From CBDEGR01 sp965237895 (lineage in GTDB: Bacteria > Acidobacteriota > Terriglobia > UBA7540 > JAPUME01), in the NCBI GenBank assembly GCA_965237895.1, contig CBDEGR010000002.1:62001-126000 (forward strand): a stretch of 64,000 nt of DNA. Direction: 5' to 3'. The notes beneath the pieces were generated by a model that saw nothing but the letters and a program-made list of their open reading frames with translations, was not told the DNA's origin and searched no databases. The stretch's first letter is position 1; each line of letters begins with the position of its first letter. Position numbers and translations under genes: made by a program. Below, piece after piece: positions 40,992 through 50,426 of this stretch.

Positions 40992-41549
40992 GATTTCTTC
41001 TCGTTATCGATCCAGACCCTGACCAGCGTGGTCGCGTTGTAGGCTTCCACCAGCAGGTCGTCGTGCTCGCCCAGGGCCCGGAGGCCGGCCAGCACGTCCA
41101 GCTCGTCCCCTTTCTCGGGGATCATCACTTCCACCACATGAAAGGGAATCTTTATGTCGAGTTTTTTCCCTCTTCCCAATCTCCATCCCCTCCACGACCA
41201 AGTACCCATGCTCCTTAGGCACACGGATGCTCCCCTCGACCGTGTCCACGGTGACGTATTCGTTGTCTTCCATGGTGCGAACCGACATCAGGACCGCCAG
41301 CAATTCGGGCTCTTTGTCGAGCTTCAACTTGCCTTCCGGCAGCATGGCGGCCAAAACTCTCTCGGCCATCTTCAGCGGGACGTTCACGCGGACCATCGCG
41401 GCATCATCGCCCCCTTTTTCCACTCGGACGTGGAGCCAGCGCTCGGTCGCCTTGGTCGCCCCCTCCGCCCTCACCGCCGTCGCCCGGAACGCCCCAAACG
41501 CAATCAGAAGAACCGCCGGAAATCCGCATACCGCTCGTCGTGTAAGCAT
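40988..41549 (-). pseudogene. secreted protein, unknown (pair member 1), one frameshift
   Basis: The N-terminal part starts at ATG 41549 with a signal peptide (PAVLLIAFGAFRATAVRAEG) and continues to VVEGMEIGKRE. There the frame breaks at a run of six A on the coding strand (41162-41167 on the plus strand). With one A removed it continues as KLDIKIPFHVVEVMIPEKGDELDVLAGLRAL to the stop at 40988. The restored length is about 186 residues. The downstream part is well formed and overlaps the next gene, so a sequencing error or recent mutation is more likely than old decay. No named family is recognised. Confidence 0.6.
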
Positions 41550-41639
41550 GAAAAATCTCCTTTTCCGCCTGCTTACCCATAGAACGGTTCGAAAAAGGGA
41601 TTTGTTTCAAAGAAAATTATTTGGGTGTGAGGACTTTCG

Positions 41640-41835
41640 AGGCTTAGGTATGAGTGCCGGGCTAAAGCCGGGTACCCCATCCTTTCTGTAAGAAAGGGTG
41701 GGAAAGAGAGACGGTGAAGAGCGAATCGTCAGGGTACGTTCGCCGCGGCGAATCAGCCGTGCCGTACAGCGGTCAGAAACCGAGGACTTTAGCCCCTGAG
41801 GAAATGCTTCAGCCGCCGTAACAGCCCCGGGGTGG
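41640..41835. repeat. intergenic repeat region with hairpins
   Basis: The 336 bases from 41550 to 41885 hold no convincing gene. They contain GGGCTAAAGCC (41660-41670), then a hairpin CCCATCCTTTCT / AGAAAGGGTGGG (41676-41702, 12 pairs with one G-T), and later GACTTTAGCCCC, which echoes the first motif in the opposite sense. The hairpin recurs at 42924. This looks like a dispersed non-coding repeat of the kind scattered in acidobacterial genomes. Confidence 0.55.
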
Positions 41836-41885
41836 ATCATCTTAAGTGTGGGTAATTATGATATAGCTTCTCGCAAGGCTTTTAA

Positions 41886-42881
41886 TCAGGGGAACGGCGC
41901 GCGGATGCAGCGGACCCAGTGCGTTGAGGAAATACTCTCGAGGGAAGGAACCCCGGCGCTGCATTGCTCGATGCGCACCCCGCAGCGGGGCTCAAAGCGG
42001 CAAGCGGGAGGAAGATGCCTAAGGTCCGGCACCATGCCGGGGAGCGTCTCCAACCGCTTTTGCCGCGCGCCTTCGAGCGAGGGCAGGCTCCGCAGCAGCC
42101 CGGCGGTATGAGGATGCTGCGGGGAGCCGAGCACCTCCTCGGTCGTCCCCAGCTCGATCAACTGCCCGGCGTACATCACCGCCACGCGGTCGGCCAGCTT
42201 CGCCACCACGCCCAGGTCGTGCGAGATTAGCAGCAGCGACAATCCAAGGCGGCGCTTTAAATCTTTCAGCAGCTCCAGAATTTGCGCCTGCACGGTGACG
42301 TCCACCGCCGTGGTCGGCTCATCGGCAATCAGGAGCTTCGGGCCGCAGACCAGCGCCATGGCGATCATCGCCCGCTGGCGCAGGCCGCCGGAAAGCTCAT
42401 GCGGGTAGCTGCGAAAGCGCTGCTCGGCGTCGGGGACGGCCACGGCTTCCAGCATCGCAACCGCCTTCTCCCGGGCCGCAGATTTCGAGATGTTCTGATG
42501 TGCCCGCAAGCCCTCCACAATCTGCTCGCCGACTTTCATTACCGGATTCAGCGCCGAAAGCGGCTCCTGGAAGATCATGGAAATCTGGGAACCGCGCACC
42601 GCCCGCAGCTCAGCTTCGGAGAGTTGAAGCAAGTCCTTTGGGGAATCCTTTGTAGAATTAGAGCCGCCGGAAAACCAGACCTCGCCCCCCGCCACGCGTC
42701 CCGGCGGCTGAATCAACTTTAGAATGGACAAGGCGGTCGCCGACTTGCCGCAGCCCGACTCGCCCACCAGCCCCATCGTCTCCCCCACACCGAGCGAGAA
42801 TGAGACACCGTCAACGGCGGTCACCCGCCCGTCTTCGGTGTCGAATACCGTTTTTAGATTTTCGATCCGCAGAAGGTCCAT
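41886..42881 (-). CDS. oppD: oligopeptide/dipeptide ABC transporter ATPase (OppD/DppD type)
   Basis: A 331-residue ATPase. Walker A GESGCGKSAT, Q-loop FQEPLSALNPVM, signature LSGGLRQRAMIAMAL, Walker B LLIADEPTTAVD, and the oligo_HPY end CRFEPRCGVRIEQC. It pairs with the OppF-type ATPase at 36248. ATG 42881 begins MDLLRIENLKTVF as usual; GTG 42911 is an alternative. Hairpin repeats lie on both sides (41676 and 42924). Confidence 0.88.
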   Translation of the reverse strand: MDLLRIENLKTVFDTEDGRVTAVDGVSFSLGVGETMGLVGESGCGKSATALSILKLIQPPGRVAGGEVWFSGGSNSTKDSPKDLLQLSEAELRAVRGSQISMIFQEPLSALNPVMKVGEQIVEGLRAHQNISKSAAREKAVAMLEAVAVPDAEQRFRSYPHELSGGLRQRAMIAMALVCGPKLLIADEPTTAVDVTVQAQILELLKDLKRRLGLSLLLISHDLGVVAKLADRVAVMYAGQLIELGTTEEVLGSPQHPHTAGLLRSLPSLEGARQKRLETLPGMVPDLRHLPPACRFEPRCGVRIEQCSAGVPSLESISSTHWVRCIRAPFP

Positions 42882-42923
42882 CGATTCAGCCTCAGCGGCG
42901 AATTCTATCACCTGAGCGGCACG

Positions 42924-42959
42924 GGTGCCCCATCCCTTCTGAAAGAAAGGGTGGGAAAG
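42924..42959. repeat. second copy of the dispersed hairpin repeat
   Basis: GGTGCCCCATCCCTTCTGAA followed by AGAAAGGGTGGGAAAG. It matches the element at 41671-41706 with only a few changes and in the same orientation. It folds into a hairpin of about 12 pairs with one wobble and one mismatch. It lies between oppD and the pentapeptide-repeat gene. Confidence 0.6.
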
Positions 42960-43021
42960 TCCAACCAGCGCAGGCAGTGGTGGCAGAAGGTTTTGGAAAG
43001 TGGGAAGGTAGGGCTATTCCT

Positions 43022-44056
43022 ATGCGTTCCATTTTTCGCAAACTTAAGGGTTGGGTAATCCACAAACTCTCCGGCCTCTGGAAGCGTGTTGTATATGTAC
43101 TAATCGCAATGATCTCGATGCGTGCCATCTGGCGCAAATTTAAGGCGTGGATTATCCCCAAGTTTTCGTTCTTTCAAAGACATGTTGTTCCTGTACTTAT
43201 CATAACTGGGGGAATCCTTTTCGTACTTGGCCTCATTCTGTTTATCTACTTGTTTCCCGAATGGCAGGTCGAGAAATTAGGTACGATCAGGGACCCCAAA
43301 ATTGTAGGTGAACTGGTCAATCAATATCGCACTACTTGGGCACAAATTATTGAAGGATTTTTTGTCCTTGTCGGCCCGTATCTAGGATGGCAACGTGTAG
43401 AGGTTGCTCGGGAAGGTCAGATCACAGACCGATTCACCCGTGCAGTCGATCAGCTTGGAAAGAAAGACCAGATTGAAATCCGCCTGGGCGGCATCTACGC
43501 GCTGGAAAGAATCGCCAGAGATTCCCAAAAGGACCACTGGACCGTGATGGAAGTCCTGACTGCCTACGTCCGCACGCGCTCCCCGTGACGCGAACCTCCT
43601 GCCGAAACAGAGAATGAATCTAAAACGGAGGAGAAATCTAAACAAGAGCCACCGCCCCTGCCCACCGATATTCAGGCTGCACTGACGGTGATCGGACGTC
43701 GAAAATGGATCAAAAAAGAGAATCAACAGCTTGACCTTCATGGGACCGATCTTCGAGAGTAAATTTTAGTGAGAGCCCACCTGGAACGGGCATTGCTCAC
43801 TGCAGCCAGCATGGGACATGCGAACCTCATCAAAGCCCACATAGCGTGGGCGGACCTCAGGGCTGCCCACCTGGAGGGGGCGAGCCTCAGGGGGGCTAAC
43901 CTGAAGGGGGCGTACCTCCGCGATGCCCACCTGGAGGGGGTAAACCTCAGAGGGGCACGGGGACTAACAATGGAGCAGATTGATTTGGCCATCACAGACA
44001 AGAGGACCCAGCTTCCTGACTACCTCAAAAAACCTCCAGAAAAAGAGCAAGAATAA
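43022..44056 (+). pseudogene. membrane-anchored pentapeptide-repeat protein with two in-frame stops
   Basis: One reading frame runs from ATG 43022 to the TAA at 44054-44056 but is cut by TGA (43586-43588) and TAA (43760-43762). Residues 1-32 (MRSIFRKLKGWVIHKL...) are repeated as residues 33-64 (MRAIWRKFKAWIIPKF...), a 96-base tandem duplication. A membrane helix follows (VLIITGGILFVLGLILFIYL), then a conserved region (RFTRAVDQLGKKDQIEIRLGGIYALERIARDS) seen in many pentapeptide-repeat membrane proteins. After the stops come pentapeptide repeats (ADLRAAHLEGASLRGANLKG). The first stop probably replaced Trp (TGG to TGA). Composition is less GC-rich than around it. The N-terminal part may still be made alone (188 residues). 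Confidence 0.75.
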
Positions 44057-44100
44057 ACGTAGCTAATCAACTGTAGGGAATTATCTTCAACGGAAAGGAA

Positions 44101-45666
44101 TTACTCGCGCACGGTGGCGTCGAGGAACGCCTCCAGCTTGCGGCTGCGGGAGGGGTGGCGCAGCTTGCGCAACGCCTTCGCCTCAATCTGACGAATACGT
44201 TCGCGGGTGACGGCGAAGCTCTGGCCCACCTCTTCCAAGGTATGCTCGCTGCCGTCGTCCAGGCCGAAGCGCATCTTGACGACCTTCTCTTCGCGCGGCG
44301 TCAAGGTCTTCAGCACCGATTCGGTCTGTTCTTTTAAATTGATATTAACCACGGCCTCAGCCGGCGAGATGATGCCACGATCCTCAATAAAGTCGCCCAA
44401 GTGCGAGTCTTCCTCTTCGCCGATGGGCGTCTCGAGCGAGATCGGCTCCTGCGACACCTTCATCACCTTGCGCACCTTGCCGACCGGAATCTCCATACGC
44501 TTGGCGATCTCTTCCGACGTCGGCTCGCGGCCGTACTCCTGCACCAGTTGGCGCGAGGTGCGGATCAGCTTGTTGATGGTCTCAAGCATGTGGACCGGAA
44601 TACGGATGGTGCGCGCCTGATCGGCAATGGCACGCGTGATCGCCTGGCGAATCCACCACGTGGCGTAGGTGGAAAACTTGTATCCGCGCCGGTATTCGAA
44701 CTTTTCGACGGCCTTCATCAGGCCGATATTACCTTCCTGGATCAGGTCCAGGAATTGCAGCCCGCGGTTGGTGTACTTCTTGGCGATGGAGACCACCAGC
44801 CGGAGGTTCGCTTCCACCAGCTCGCGCTTGGCCCGCTCGGCATCGCGCTCGCCGATCATGATGGTCTGCACGCTTCGGCGCAGTTCCAGCGAAGGCGCGC
44901 CGGCACTCTCTTCGATCTCCCGAATCCGGCCCCGAGCCTGCCGCAGATCCCGCTTCCATTCCGTCGCGAGCTTTTCCTTTGCGGCGTCGATGCGACGCTC
45001 CAGGCGCGTGGCCTCTCTTTCCGCGCTCCGCAACTCGCCCACCCTCGCCCGAACGTGCTCCACCAGACGGCCCTGTTCGGCATGGCTGAAGGCGATCGAG
45101 CGGATTCTCTGGGAGATCCAGACGCGGCAACGGCCAACGGCCCACTTGTATTTGCGGTAGTCGCGCGGCTTGCGGCGCGGGGAGGCCACCGCCAGCTTCT
45201 CCTGAAGCTGCTCCAACTTCCCGTAGGCCTGGGCAATATGCGCGCAGCAATCGATAAACTCCTGCAATCGGCCCGAAATGCCTTCCTCGGTCAACTCCTC
45301 TTCATTAAAGCTGATGATCAAACGGATGGACCGCTCCCTGGCTTCGACCTTGCCGGCCAAGCGGGTAATCTCTTGAATCCCCACCGGCGAACGCGAAAAC
45401 GCCTTCGTCACGTTCATCTGCCCGCGCTCAATGCGCTTGGCGATGCCCACCTCGCCTTGGCGAGAGAGCAACGGCACCACACCCATCTCCCGCAGGTACA
45501 TCCGCACCGGGTCGTTTGTTTTGTCGAGAGAGCCGGGCGTAAGGTCCAGCTCGTTTTCGTTTCCGTTTTCGGCCACTTTCACCGCCGTGGTCTTTTCCAG
45601 CGCAAGCTTTTCGGGCGACTTCTCCCGCGCCGAGTCCAAGTCTTCCATGTCGCTGCCATCAACCAC
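44101..45666 (-). CDS. rpoD: primary sigma factor RpoD
   Basis: Housekeeping sigma-70, 521 residues. Region 1.2 (DPVRMYLREMGVVPLLSRQGE), a non-conserved insert of moderate size, region 2 (ANLRLVVSIAKKYTNRGLQFLDLIQEGN, YKFSTYATWWIRQAITRAIAD), region 3 (REPTSEEIAKRMEI) and region 4 (TLEEVGQSFAVTRERIRQIEAKALRKLRHP) are all visible. GTG 45666 is chosen because no ATG lies upstream before a stop. dnaG is upstream in the same direction, the usual dnaG-rpoD order, but 316 bases apart with a likely promoter between. Confidence 0.96.
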   Translation of the reverse strand: MVDGSDMEDLDSAREKSPEKLALEKTTAVKVAENGNENELDLTPGSLDKTNDPVRMYLREMGVVPLLSRQGEVGIAKRIERGQMNVTKAFSRSPVGIQEITRLAGKVEARERSIRLIISFNEEELTEEGISGRLQEFIDCCAHIAQAYGKLEQLQEKLAVASPRRKPRDYRKYKWAVGRCRVWISQRIRSIAFSHAEQGRLVEHVRARVGELRSAEREATRLERRIDAAKEKLATEWKRDLRQARGRIREIEESAGAPSLELRRSVQTIMIGERDAERAKRELVEANLRLVVSIAKKYTNRGLQFLDLIQEGNIGLMKAVEKFEYRRGYKFSTYATWWIRQAITRAIADQARTIRIPVHMLETINKLIRTSRQLVQEYGREPTSEEIAKRMEIPVGKVRKVMKVSQEPISLETPIGEEEDSHLGDFIEDRGIISPAEAVVNINLKEQTESVLKTLTPREEKVVKMRFGLDDGSEHTLEEVGQSFAVTRERIRQIEAKALRKLRHPSRSRKLEAFLDATVRE

Positions 45667-45923
45667 TGAATCCAGCTCTTTAAAAGTTTGAGATGGTTCT
45701 TTCTTTCACCGACACTGAAACGCTCTTCAGGCTCTTACCCTGATGTTACCGCAACCGACCTAATCTTTTCGCATTACCCCAAGTCGTTTGTTTGGTGTGG
45801 TTACGGACAACTCCCGAGACGCAACCTCCGGCGGAGGCGAGGGAACAGCACACCCTTTGAAGATGAACAGTGAAACTGGCCGTGGATAAAAGATGCATCG
45901 AAGGCGAGAAACGCACGCAGTCC

Positions 45924-45952
45924 ATTAGATGTAATTTTTCTACAATTTGCAA
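45924..45952 (-). promoter_or_regulatory. sigma-70-like promoter for rpoD
   Basis: On the minus strand: TTGCAA (45952-45947), exactly 17 bases, TCTAAT (45929-45924), five of six matches to the -10 consensus. It lies in the 316-base gap between dnaG and rpoD, about 260 bases before the rpoD start. The rest of the gap shows no gene. Confidence 0.45.
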
Positions 45953-45982
45953 CTTGCATAAGAAATTTTTCCAAAATTTTCA

Positions 45983-47797
45983 TTACATTTTTCTCATCTG
46001 GGCCAACTGCTTGTTTAAGAGAGATTTGTCAGCAATCAACCGCGTCAACAATTCCCCGTTCCTGGCGCGCTCGGCTCCTTCGATTTCTCTTTGTAATTTC
46101 TTCCGCTTCGATTCAAGTTGATTCTGCCGGATTTTATTCCAACAGTTTTCGGCTTCCTGACGGCCCATTCGGCCCAGGGGGAGAGAAAATATTTCAGTGA
46201 AGAGCCTCTGTTGTTCGGAACTCAAGCGGCTCCGAACCTCCGCTGCATCCGCTTGGCCTCCTTCCGCTGAAATCTTCATCAGTTGTTCCAAGACAGGTTC
46301 GGAAGCCAGCCCACGGTGAATGGGTTCATGCGTGAGTCGCGTCGCAAATTCACGTCGCAACTCTTCATCATCAAAAAGGATTTGCAGCAATTGCTTTTCC
46401 AGTGTCGTTACCTTGGCGTTGGCGTGCTGGGTGGGCGTACTGATCTCCGGACGGCGGTCCGAGGCGGCGCGGGTGATCTCCTCCTGCAAGAGCCGCTCTT
46501 CCACCCGCAACCTTTCCGACACGCGCCGCGCCGTCTCCGCGCGCAAAATCCGCTGCGGAATTTTGGCCAAGTACGGCAAGAGCGCGTTCACTGCAGCGAC
46601 TTTCCCCTCCGCGGTCCCCATGTCGTGTTCCCGTGCCGCTCGCTCCGTAAGATAATCTACATAGGAAGGCGCCCGCTCCAGCAGCTTCCGGTAAGCCTCC
46701 GCCCCTTCTCGTTTCACAAAGCTGTCCGGGTCAAGTCCGCCGGGCAACTCCAGCACTCTCACTTCAAAGCCTTCTTCCAGCAACAGGTCGAGCGAGCGCT
46801 GGGTGGCGCGGATACCGGCCGCGTCCGGGTCGAAGTTCACCACCACGCGCCGCGCGTAGCGGCCCAGCAGCCGCACCTGCGCGTTCGTCAGGCTGGTGCC
46901 GCAGGAGGCCACGGCATGTTCGATGCCCGCCGAGCTCAACCCGATGCAGTCCATGTAGCCTTCGACCAGAATCGCCTCGCCGGCCTTGCGGACGGGCTGC
47001 CCAACCCGGTCCAGGTTATAGAGGACGCGGCTCTTGAGGTAGATCGGCGTCTCGGGAGAATTAAGGTATTTGGGGACATTGTTTTTACCATCGGGCGTCT
47101 CCGCATCGGCTAATGTCCTGCCGGCGAAGGCAATCACCTTACCGCGCTCGTTCGTAATGGGAAAGATAATACGACGGCGGAAACGGTCCACATATTCGAG
47201 TTTTCCTCCGGGCCGAACGTCTTTCAACAACAAGCCGCTCGCCTCGAGAACGGCAGGCTCGAACCGCATCGCACCGAGAAAACGCTCCAGGGCGTGCCCG
47301 GAGGCGGGCGCATAACCCAGGCCGAAACGCGCCATGACCGGACCGCTCAACCCCCGGTCAACGAGATACGCCCGCGCCGCGCGGCCCTCTCCCGTAGCGC
47401 TCATCTGTTCGGCAAAAAATTTCGCGGCGTCTTGGTGCAGGCGGTACAGCTCGGTCCGTTGGCGAACTTTTGGGTCCTTGTCGTCGGCCTCGCGGGCCCC
47501 GCCATACGTCCGCACCCGTACGCCGACCTTTTCGGCCAGAATCTTCAGCGCCTCGGGAAAGGAAATGTTTTCGACCAGCATGACGAACTTGAAAACGTCG
47601 CCGCCTTCGCCGCAGCCGAAGCAGTGAAAAATCTGCCGGGTCGGGTGAACGGAAAACGAGGGGGTCTTTTCGCTGTGGAACGGACAGAGGCCCATGAAGT
47701 TGACCCCCGCCTTGCGCAGCAGGACGTACTCGCCCACAACACGGACAATATCGGACCGCTGTTTGACTTCGTCGGCTACGCTTCCGGGTTTTGCCAT
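45983..47797 (-). CDS. dnaG: DNA primase
   Basis: Makes RNA primers for replication. The 604 residues hold the CHC2 zinc finger (CPFHSEKTPSFSV...FHCFGCG, residues 40-65), the catalytic core, the Toprim domain (ILVEGYMDCIGL, then VVNFDPDAAG) and a C-terminal helicase-binding region. Motif RFRRRIIFPITNERGKVIAFAGR is typical. It precedes rpoD. Confidence 0.96.
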   Translation of the reverse strand: MAKPGSVADEVKQRSDIVRVVGEYVLLRKAGVNFMGLCPFHSEKTPSFSVHPTRQIFHCFGCGEGGDVFKFVMLVENISFPEALKILAEKVGVRVRTYGGAREADDKDPKVRQRTELYRLHQDAAKFFAEQMSATGEGRAARAYLVDRGLSGPVMARFGLGYAPASGHALERFLGAMRFEPAVLEASGLLLKDVRPGGKLEYVDRFRRRIIFPITNERGKVIAFAGRTLADAETPDGKNNVPKYLNSPETPIYLKSRVLYNLDRVGQPVRKAGEAILVEGYMDCIGLSSAGIEHAVASCGTSLTNAQVRLLGRYARRVVVNFDPDAAGIRATQRSLDLLLEEGFEVRVLELPGGLDPDSFVKREGAEAYRKLLERAPSYVDYLTERAAREHDMGTAEGKVAAVNALLPYLAKIPQRILRAETARRVSERLRVEERLLQEEITRAASDRRPEISTPTQHANAKVTTLEKQLLQILFDDEELRREFATRLTHEPIHRGLASEPVLEQLMKISAEGGQADAAEVRSRLSSEQQRLFTEIFSLPLGRMGRQEAENCWNKIRQNQLESKRKKLQREIEGAERARNGELLTRLIADKSLLNKQLAQMRKM

Positions 47798-47910
47798 GGG
47801 GTTATCACGAAGGCAAGTTTAATAAGCCTAATGAGTATAGCACCGAGAGTCTTTCCCTGACCAATCGGGTCCCTGACGAATCGGGATTTCTCGCGTCCCG
47901 GTCCGCCGGG

Positions 47911-50385
47911 TCACGATGTTCTTAATGTCACGACGGTCACGCCGTCACCGCCGTGCTCCGGGGCGGCGGATTGGAAGGCGGCGACGTGCAGGTGCGCGGC
48001 AAACATCTCGCTCAAGGCCCGCCGCAGCGCTCCGGTGCCTTTTCCGTGGACGACGGCAACCGTGGCGTGGCCCTCCAGGACGGAACGGTCGAGAAATTTG
48101 TCTACCAATTCGCGAGCCTCCTCGACGTACATCCCCCGCACGTGCAGTTCCGGGCCGGGTCTTTCCGAACCCTTTTCGGATTTTACCGGCTGCGCTTCGG
48201 GAACCACGGCTTTTTCAACATGAAACTCCGGCGTATGAATTCTCTTTTCTTCCACACGTTTTACCTCTTCAATCTCGCTCCGCTTGACCCGCATGCGAAA
48301 GCTGCCCACTTCGACTTCCAATTGATCGTCTTCGGAAACCGCCGTCACCGCGCCGGGCGTGGTGACGCCGCGGATGCGCACTCGGTCCCCCACGCCGGCC
48401 TGCACCTCAGTCCCGGCAGAAAAATCCGCCGTGCCCAACTCGGCTTCCACCTGCGCCTGCCAATCTGTCTGCGCTTCCTTCTTGAGGGTGGAAGCCTTCC
48501 GTACCGGAGGAGGTACGGCCTTGGCATTGATAGTCGCCGCCTGCATCCGGAGCTTCTCCACCTCGGCCCGGAACCGTTGCTCATAATCCTTTAACGCCTC
48601 CTCCAATTTCGCCTCCAGCGCCGCCAGCCGCCGGCGCCGGTCCCGGCGGTACTCCTGCTCCAGAAATTTTTCGCGCGCCTCCAACTGCTGCTGTTTCTCT
48701 TCCAGTTCCCTTTCCAACTGTTCGGCCTTCTGCCGCGCGGCGTGCAGCGATTCAAGCAGCCGCGAGACCTCGGCCTCCGTCGAACTCACCAACGTTCGCG
48801 CCTTTTCGACAATTGCGGGTTCAAGGCCCAGCCGGGCGGAAACGTCGATGCCGCTCGACTTGCCCGGCACGCCCACCAACAGACGGTAGGTGGGCTGGAG
48901 CGTCTCCTGGTCGAACTCCATACCGGCGTTCACTGCCTCGGCGGTTTCGGTGGCGTAGGCTTTTAATCGTGTGTGGTGCGTGGTGGCAAACGTCAAGGCA
49001 CCGTGTTGCCGGAAGTAGTCCAGCACGGCCTCGGCCAGTGCCGCGCCCTCGGCCGGGTCCGTGCTGCCACCCACCTCGTCAAGCAAGATCAAATCCCTTT
49101 TCGTCACCGCCGTCACCATGGATTGAAGATTCGCCAAGTGGGCGGAAAAAGTGCTCAGGCTCTGCTCAATCGACTGCTGGTCGCCGATATCGACGCGGAT
49201 GCGGTCAAACACAGGCAGCAACGCCTGCTCGGCCGGTACGGGCATCCCGGCCTGCGCCATCAGCGCCAGCAAACCGACCGTCTTCAAGACAACGGTCTTG
49301 CCGCCCGCATTCGGCCCGCTGATGATCATCAACGTCTTCGGCCCGACGAGTTCAAGCGAGACGGGGACGGGCTTTCTGCCGTGCGCACGTAATGTCTTTT
49401 CCAATAAAGGATGTCGAGCTTTTTCAAGCACCAGTCGGCGGACCTTCTCCCTACCCCCATCCCTATCGATCACCAACTCCGGCAGGCAGCAGTCGTACTC
49501 ACGCCCGAAGCGGCCTTTGGCCATGACCAGATCGAGTTCCCCCAGAGTTTCCGTCGCCTGAGCTAACTCTTCCCGGCACTCGCGGAACCTGTCGCTCCAG
49601 GCGCGAAGCAGGCGGCGAATCTCCGCCCACTCTTTTTCCTGGAGTTCCACACGTTCGTTGTTCAGCGCCACGGTCTCCAGCGGCTCCATAAAGACGCTGG
49701 CTCCGCTCGAGCTGGTTCCGTGCACAATTCCACCGAGCTTCCGCTTACCGCCCGCTTTAATCGGCACCACGAAGCGGTCGTTGTGAATCGAAACCACCGC
49801 GTCCTGAAGGAGCTTGTCCTTCTGATGACGCTGAATAAAATCGCCCAGCGCTTTTTCCACCCGCCGCCGGGTGCGCTCCACCTGTTGTCGAATTCTTTTC
49901 AGGGCCGGGCCGGCCGAGGAATCGATCGTGCCGTCGGGGAGAATTTTTCCCTCCACCGCCTGGGCCAACTCGCGAAGGTCGAGAAGCTGACCGGCGGCAG
50001 CCGCGAGCCGTGGAAACCGCTTGGCATCGAAAAGGCGGCTGACACGGTACGCCAATCGGGCCAATCCGGCCAAGTGAAGAAGCTCCAGCGGTTCGAGCGC
50101 GACGCTTTTCACCTTCAATCGCGCCAACAGCGGCCGGGGGTCGGAGAGGCGGGCCGGCGAGGGAGGAGATTCTTCGCGCAGGTAAGCCATGGCCTCGCCC
50201 GCCTGCGCCAAATCCTCACGGATTCGGTCCGGGTCGGTGCCGGGCCAAAGCCGCTCCAGTACGGGCTCCGAGAGCGCTCCGGTCAGGTAGACACGCAGAA
50301 TCTGCCGAACGCCGGGAAATTCAAGCGCGTTGTTTATTTCAACGGGTACCTCAACGCTGCCTGCAACGGGCTCTTCGACACTCAT
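47911..50385 (-). CDS. mutS2: MutS2 family ATPase/endonuclease
   Basis: MutS-related protein without mismatch-recognition domains; MutS2 proteins act on recombination intermediates or on collided ribosomes, depending on the species. Visible: core helices, Walker A GPNAGGKTVVLKTVGL, Walker B LILLDEVGGSTDP, a long coiled coil (about residues 510-620) and a C-terminal Smr nuclease domain (LHVRGMYVEEARELVDKFLD, VVHGKGTGALRRAL). ATG 50385 is chosen; the frame can extend 12 residues to TTG 50421. Length 824 fits. Confidence 0.93.
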   Translation of the reverse strand: MSVEEPVAGSVEVPVEINNALEFPGVRQILRVYLTGALSEPVLERLWPGTDPDRIREDLAQAGEAMAYLREESPPSPARLSDPRPLLARLKVKSVALEPLELLHLAGLARLAYRVSRLFDAKRFPRLAAAAGQLLDLRELAQAVEGKILPDGTIDSSAGPALKRIRQQVERTRRRVEKALGDFIQRHQKDKLLQDAVVSIHNDRFVVPIKAGGKRKLGGIVHGTSSSGASVFMEPLETVALNNERVELQEKEWAEIRRLLRAWSDRFRECREELAQATETLGELDLVMAKGRFGREYDCCLPELVIDRDGGREKVRRLVLEKARHPLLEKTLRAHGRKPVPVSLELVGPKTLMIISGPNAGGKTVVLKTVGLLALMAQAGMPVPAEQALLPVFDRIRVDIGDQQSIEQSLSTFSAHLANLQSMVTAVTKRDLILLDEVGGSTDPAEGAALAEAVLDYFRQHGALTFATTHHTRLKAYATETAEAVNAGMEFDQETLQPTYRLLVGVPGKSSGIDVSARLGLEPAIVEKARTLVSSTEAEVSRLLESLHAARQKAEQLERELEEKQQQLEAREKFLEQEYRRDRRRRLAALEAKLEEALKDYEQRFRAEVEKLRMQAATINAKAVPPPVRKASTLKKEAQTDWQAQVEAELGTADFSAGTEVQAGVGDRVRIRGVTTPGAVTAVSEDDQLEVEVGSFRMRVKRSEIEEVKRVEEKRIHTPEFHVEKAVVPEAQPVKSEKGSERPGPELHVRGMYVEEARELVDKFLDRSVLEGHATVAVVHGKGTGALRRALSEMFAAHLHVAAFQSAAPEHGGDGVTVVTLRTS

Positions 50386-50426
50386 CGTGGTTCTTTTGGC
50401 TTCCTCGGGTATAAAACCCAATCTTA

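Noticed and set aside
41607..41840. 77-codon minus-strand frame in the oppD downstream gap
   Set aside because: It coincides with a dispersed hairpin repeat and has no ribosome site; such frames arise by chance from repeats.
43586..43588. TGA in the pentapeptide-repeat gene as a second selenocysteine codon
   Set aside because: No redox motif around it, expected residue is probably Trp, and a TAA further on also breaks the frame.
44401..45669. 422-codon open frame opposite rpoD
   Set aside because: Shadow of rpoD, which has all sigma-70 regions.
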